Shown: positions 1 to 64,000 of the stretch, in pieces
Layout: the number at the start of each line of letters is the position of its first letter
Numbering within the stretch: the stretch's first letter is position 1
NCBI RefSeq assembly: GCF_024679245.1
Contig: NC_090172.1
Span: 42,946,229-43,010,228, forward strand
DNA from: Pseudorasbora parva
Lineage: Eukaryota > Chordata > Actinopteri > Cypriniformes > Gobionidae
Direction of reading: 5' to 3'
Length of the DNA: 64,000 nucleotides
The notes under the pieces: generated by a model
Told to the model about the DNA's origin: nothing
The model's database searches: none
Seen by the model: only the letters and a program-made list of their open reading frames with translations
Position numbers and translations under genes: made by a program

Positions 1-167
1 CAGGAAACATTCTGCCTTTTTACTTTCTGAAAAAAAAAATCATCCTGTATGATTTATAAGCATTTTGAAAAGTGGGGACATGGCCAATGTCCTCATATTT
101 CACCCTCTCCTTGTAATACCTATGTCATACCCATGTCATTATATGCCTTATATGTCACAAAAACATG

Positions 168-228
<61 letters not shown>

Positions 229-790
229 TTACCACAAAGGGATTGATTTAAGGCTGTGAACTGGCTTGGATGGTGCCAGCTTCTGCTATATCAAACCCTG
301 GAGAGTCTTAAAGAAATAGTTACCTATCTCACCCTTGTTATTTTTAAACCACATTCATTTATCTTACGTGGAACACAAAAGCACAATACAATCCACTTCT
401 GTGGTTGGAAATTAAACAACAGCTTGAACATTCTGATAAATATCTCAATTTGTGTATCAGGCAGCAAAGCTTAATCAGAACTTTAATGACACTTTATGTA
501 TGATCTATTCTTTTTTTCAGATGGGAGAGCCTAAAGACATGAAGGTAAACCCATAGAAACTTGGAAACCAACAAATGATAACATAAATGAAAGTGCAGAC
601 TGAGGTTCAGAAGATCTGGGAATATCAGTATCTGATTGTCAAGTCTGAAGTCAGGGTCCTACTACTACTACTACAAAAAAAAAAAAAAACTACCTTTATC
701 TACATACCGAAATTGACATACCTCTATCTCAATAGATTTTTTTTTTCTGAATTGTTAAATAATTATGTCCACGACCTAGAAATCTAGATG
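1..790. other. golm2 downstream intron or flank, no gene seen
   Basis: AT-rich sequence with an AC microsatellite and a few A/T runs. No golm2 terminal exon or other coding segment was recognised on either strand. Confidence 0.5.
171..226. repeat. (AC)28 microsatellite
   Basis: Uninterrupted AC dinucleotide repeat. The histidine/threonine-rich ORFs it creates are artefacts. Confidence 0.98.
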
Positions 791-799
791 CACCCTAGC

Positions 800-1285
800 G
801 GTAGCAAATCTAATCTGCCCGTGAGTGTCGTGTAGCAACTCTCAATACCCTTCTGCGCTGTAATCGCCAAACTCTTGCCGGGCCAATCACATTGTGTATA
901 GAGTCGGTGGGCGGGGCCATAATGACGACGGCTGAGTTGCGTTTGCGTGCTTCTAGTAAACACAGAAACTGGCGAACGGCGGTCTTTCGAATCAGCTTTG
1001 ACCGCGACTCTGGAAGACTTGGAGTTAAGCTTTTCTCTGAGAAAAGAACAAAGAACGGCACTGAAGTCATTCTTAAAAAGGAAAGATGTGTTCAGAGTTT
1101 TGTCGACCGGATACGGTGAATGTTTAATCTATCAACAAGCTCTGTTTCACCTTCGTTGCTCTGGTTGGTGGTAGCGCTATCCTAGTTTGAAAGACAACCG
1201 TTTATCCCGCCCCTCGGATTGAGCCCTGTCAATGGTGAGTTTCCAGACCAAACATCTTGATGTGGGTCTGGCTTGTCAGGCTAGT
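800..1285 (+). mobile_element. Repeat carrying a RecQ-helicase-like gene fragment
   Basis: The plus strand reads LRKEQRTALKSFLKRKDVF and then a degraded STGYGECLIYQ, which resembles RecQ motif 0 followed by a Walker A loop (family form PTGYGKSLIYQ). The lysine-serine of the Walker motif is replaced by Glu-Cys and the ORF soon ends. The right side (about 1231-1285) holds an inverted repeat, CCAGACC and GGTCTGG, and a segment ending GGCTTGTCAGGCTA that I associate with common fish DNA-repeat ends. No matching left end was seen, so the copy may be truncated. Confidence 0.55.
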
Positions 1286-1538
1286 CCAGGACACCATGGG
1301 CCCCCCTTTTTTTATACAAATAATTTCGCTTAAATATGTGCTGTAAATGAATAGAGCACATAAAAAGCTGTTGAGGCTTAGTATTCTCACTTGAAACAGA
1401 GTGGAGACTTGTAGCCAAAAAACAAACAAACAGTATTTGATACATCATGATGTAACAAGAGGATAGCTGAATCTTTGTCTTGTCACATTCAAAAACGCCC
1501 CCATTCCAGTTCCCACCCTTGTAAAGTTTAATACTCAC

Positions 1539-38480
<36,942 letters not shown>

Positions 38481-39880
38481 GCCATCAGCTTTCCGTCTTC
38501 CGCCTATCCTACAGCACTTAATAACGCATTTTTATTTGGTCACGGTCATCTCTGCAGATCTGCCGTCATGCTCGTGTGCCAAATAACCTCCTGAATTCAC
38601 TGTTCAGCTGTATGTTAGCTATAACCTCGCTAAAGTAGCATGCGTGGATCTGGTGGAGCAACAGCCGTGTGCTAGATTCAGTTCTACAAAACGAAACCGA
38701 ATTTTTCCTGAACACAAAGCAACGAACACACAATGCCAACCCGATTTTGGACATGTAAACAAATCTATTACTATTAGCAACAATGCACTAATAGGCTATT
38801 AGACCCTTAGCGTTACATCTGACACCCACATCAAGGCCACATATATACAGTTCTCCGCACATGCACCACTATACGTACCTGATATAAAACAACAGTATAA
38901 ATTAACTGAAAACATGCGTTTAACACGTCTTTAAATGTAATACCTAGCAGGTTAGACTATTCATACAGTTCAAGCGAACTAAAGCTAGCGCAGCAACTCA
39001 ACTCCAGCCCTCCTCCTTTCTTCTCGGTCCTGCTAAATCAATGCATGCGCAGTCTTAGTACTTATACATATACGTATATAAGTAAACGCGTCAGCAAAAG
39101 ATCATATTTCGTAATCGTGTCGTTATCATCTGACTGCCAGGTTACACGTCTTGATAAAAAAATAAAAAATAAAACATACAAAAATGTCGTCCTATGTGTA
39201 AGGTGTACAGAGGAACGTGATTGACAGCTACAACAACCAATCAGTGGATACAACCACATGCACTGGACGTATCCGATTGGCTGTGGGCGTAACTGCTTCT
39301 GTCGCTCAATTTTTATTGGACGCTCAAATAATAAGAGAAGGTGGGATATATGGTACTAGAATGAACATTCTCATTAGCCAAAACGCCGCATTTAAGCGAG
39401 TCTTACCTAATGTTTTTGATCAATAAAATTAATGTATTTAGTTGATGCCTTATGTCGATTTTAAATATATAAGCAAATAGAGGCTATAAATTGTTGTTTA
39501 AAGACAATTCCGAGATTTATAAATTAGCAGATTATTTCCTTGAAATTTAAGATCCACATTAAATAAAATCTGCTGATTATTCAAACAAGTAGTTGCCAGC
39601 TAGTGTAACAAATGATCAGCCTCCCCGTGTACTTTAACAAAGGCCCTTACAATGGATTAGGAATTTGTAGCCTACTCCAAAAAAAGAAAAAAGAAGAAAA
39701 GAAAAAAAGATTTTCACTGCAGAATCACACTGGGATAAACCTGAAATAAGCCTGCTCTTGGTTAGGTGTATATTACAAAACGCCTAAGCACACAAACACT
39801 CAAGACCCTGTTGGAGTACTGTTTATGTACTTAATTCAAATAATGACTTGAGGGGGTTAAAATAGCAATTTAGAGAAAGA
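38481..39880. other. Intergenic region between golm2 and entrep2
   Basis: Between the golm2 5' end and the entrep2 3' end. No gene, RNA or transposon end recognised. An ORF at 39217-39426 has no recognisable motif. Confidence 0.5.
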
Positions 39881-40381
39881 AAAATACAAACAGACACATT
39901 TTTATTTTGCAACACTGAAAATAATAATTACACACTGAGGTAAATTGAATAATCCAGCTTCATAAAGGTCTCTGTCCTGAAGTGGTACACAATGACCAAG
40001 TACAGTATGTCCAATATTTCACAAAATGTTTGCAGAAGCTGTGCATTTCGATGTTAATTCTCATTTTTAAAAAAAGAAAGTTTAATGAAGAGGTAAATCC
40101 ATGTCATCTTCTACAGTCCATCACAGACCCACTCTCCTGTTTAGCACAGTAGCAAATTCAACACTTCAACATTTTTTTTTTCTAACATTAAAACAAAAAT
40201 ATATACCTCTGCAGGTGTTTTTTGAATATCTTTATTATGAGGGAGCGTTAACTCCATGTTAACTCGCTTTTTTGTTTGTTTGTTTTTCAAGAGCTACAGT
40301 TTTCTGCTGATGAGAGTTAGGACTTGGCCTTGGCACATATTCAGAGGTTTATGAGGAAAATCATTTTTGTAGTCCAGAGGG
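39880..40381 (-). other. entrep2: entrep2 3' UTR with poly(A) signal
   Basis: Downstream of the stop codon the minus strand reads AATAAA at 39901-39906, inside an A/T-rich stretch, which would give a 3' UTR of about 0.5 kb. Another AATAAA-like site occurs near 40230. Which one is used is not known. Confidence 0.45.
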
Positions 40382-62909
<22,528 letters not shown>

Positions 62910-63119
62910 TCAGTTTCAGAGGTTATCGTGGTATATTAAGACTCCTAATGAACAAAAAACAGTAGGATGCCATTTTTCACCTCATTAAACAAACTTTGCA
63001 GAAGGATTCCACATACAGGGTTCCCAGATATTTTAGCTAACGAAAGGCCATGACCTTTCCAGATATTTATAAAATATGCGCACAATCATTCTCATGCTTA
63101 ACAATCATATGCTGCATTA

Positions 63120-63430
63120 AAAAAAATCCTATATAAACAAACTGTTTCCATTTCACTATTTCTGAAAATAAAAAATGTATCAATGTGATGGCAAAGCTGA
63201 ATTTTCTTCATCATAACTCCAGTCTTCAGAAATCATTCTGATATGCTGCTCAAAAAACATTTCTCATATATCCATGTTAAAAACAGTTTTAGCATTTCAA
63301 TTAATAATGAAATGGATTCTAATCTAAAGTGTGACCATACGTTTTTTTCAGGATTCTTTGATGAATATAAAGTTTAAAAGAACAGCATTTAGTTAATATA
63401 AATAAATATAAAACTCAAAACATGTATATC
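63120..63430. mobile_element. hAT-like repeat fragment in entrep2 5' intron
   Basis: GATGGCAAAGCTGAATTTTC, CTTCAGAAATCATTCTGATA and TCAGGATTCTTTGATGAATA match the family at 7197 and 43701. Both ends are missing. Confidence 0.75.
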
Positions 63431-64000
63431 GTGAAAGTCAAATAATAATAATAACTAAATTTGATTTTGATAGAGTATATAGAGAAGACATTTTTTTCTA
63501 CTTCAACTTCACAATTTCCTGATATTTCCTAGTTTTCTGTGACCACGGGATCCTTGAAAATTGGTGCAGGATCTCTCCCTCTCTCTGATTTCTAATCTGG
63601 CTATCTAGTTTATTTGCAAGACAATTTGCAAAGTCTAATCATTGCCAGAGTTTGTTTAGTTTATCAGACCAAAAATAAACCAATTGCGGTTTATGGGACT
63701 TGATGTAAGAGCGCGAAAGATCGAACTATTCATCCATGGGGAAAGCAGAAGGAACAGATGTGACTAATAATTAAAGCACTCAATAATCAATGACTTCAAC
63801 CAAAACAATTAACGTTGATCTCACCATCTGAGCCCTGACTCATTACTGTGAGAGATGGCCCCTAACAGCTCACATGAATAAATGAATAACACAAGTGCAC
63901 TTCGGAGCATTGGGCTATTTTTCTCTAGGCGTTGATATACTACCTCTCCCACAATTCCTCAGTAGGCCATGCTGATACACGGCCAGTGACATATGGTCAG

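Noticed and set aside
49..259. His/Thr-rich ORFs over AC repeats here and at 59092-59510
   Set aside because: Pure translations of dinucleotide microsatellites.
521..546. Possible 24-bp plus-strand microexon (TTTTTTTCAG|ATGGGAGAG...AAG|GTAAAC)
   Set aside because: Good-looking borders, but it is antisense to golm2, has no partner exons, and could easily be chance.

Overview
The window looks like nuclear DNA from a teleost fish, most likely a cyprinid. It is AT-rich, has large introns and microsatellites, and is packed with cyprinid-style DNA transposons and MITEs (Tc1, hAT-like, piggyBac, TTAA-flanked MITEs). Two protein-coding genes can be assembled exon by exon, both on the minus strand. 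I see no bacterial-type operons, CRISPR arrays or rRNA.

Gene 1, positions 1539-38148, is golm2 (casc4), a Golgi type II membrane protein with a coiled coil. Eight coding exons are visible and the final exon lies beyond the left edge. Its intron 1 is about 30.9 kb and is mostly transposable elements. Gene 2, positions 40382-62882, is a member of the ENTREP/FAM189 family, probably entrep2 (fam189a1). Ten coding exons including the stop codon are visible, and the 5' exons lie beyond the right edge. The two genes sit head to tail, with entrep2 upstream and about 2.2 kb between its stop codon and the golm2 start codon.

The most striking feature is a 21.9 kb array (about 12365-34302) inside golm2 intron 1. 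It holds twelve same-orientation copies of a 1.55-1.8 kb composite element in three diverged subtypes (I, II, III). A full unit has a short GC-rich hairpin head, a TTA-repeat leader, a body with three related internal modules, a tRNA-Arg-like module with pol III A and B boxes, and a tail that is the inverted complement of the head followed by a small terminal hairpin. Heads are also stacked alone, five in one place and three in another. A II+III dimer is present twice (20561-24025 and 27720-31186) at almost identical length. One unit carries a piggyBac insertion with an exact TTAA target duplication, and neighbouring units show the empty site.

Other notable structures are a three-level nest (Tc1 containing an unclassified insertion containing a TTAA element that carries an exon-like ORF ending at a splice donor), a repeat carrying a RecQ-helicase-like fragment, several TTAA-flanked elements with AG...CT ends, and a GT-rich tract just downstream of an entrep2 splice donor. 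All calls come from reading the sequence and from recalled family knowledge. No searches were run.
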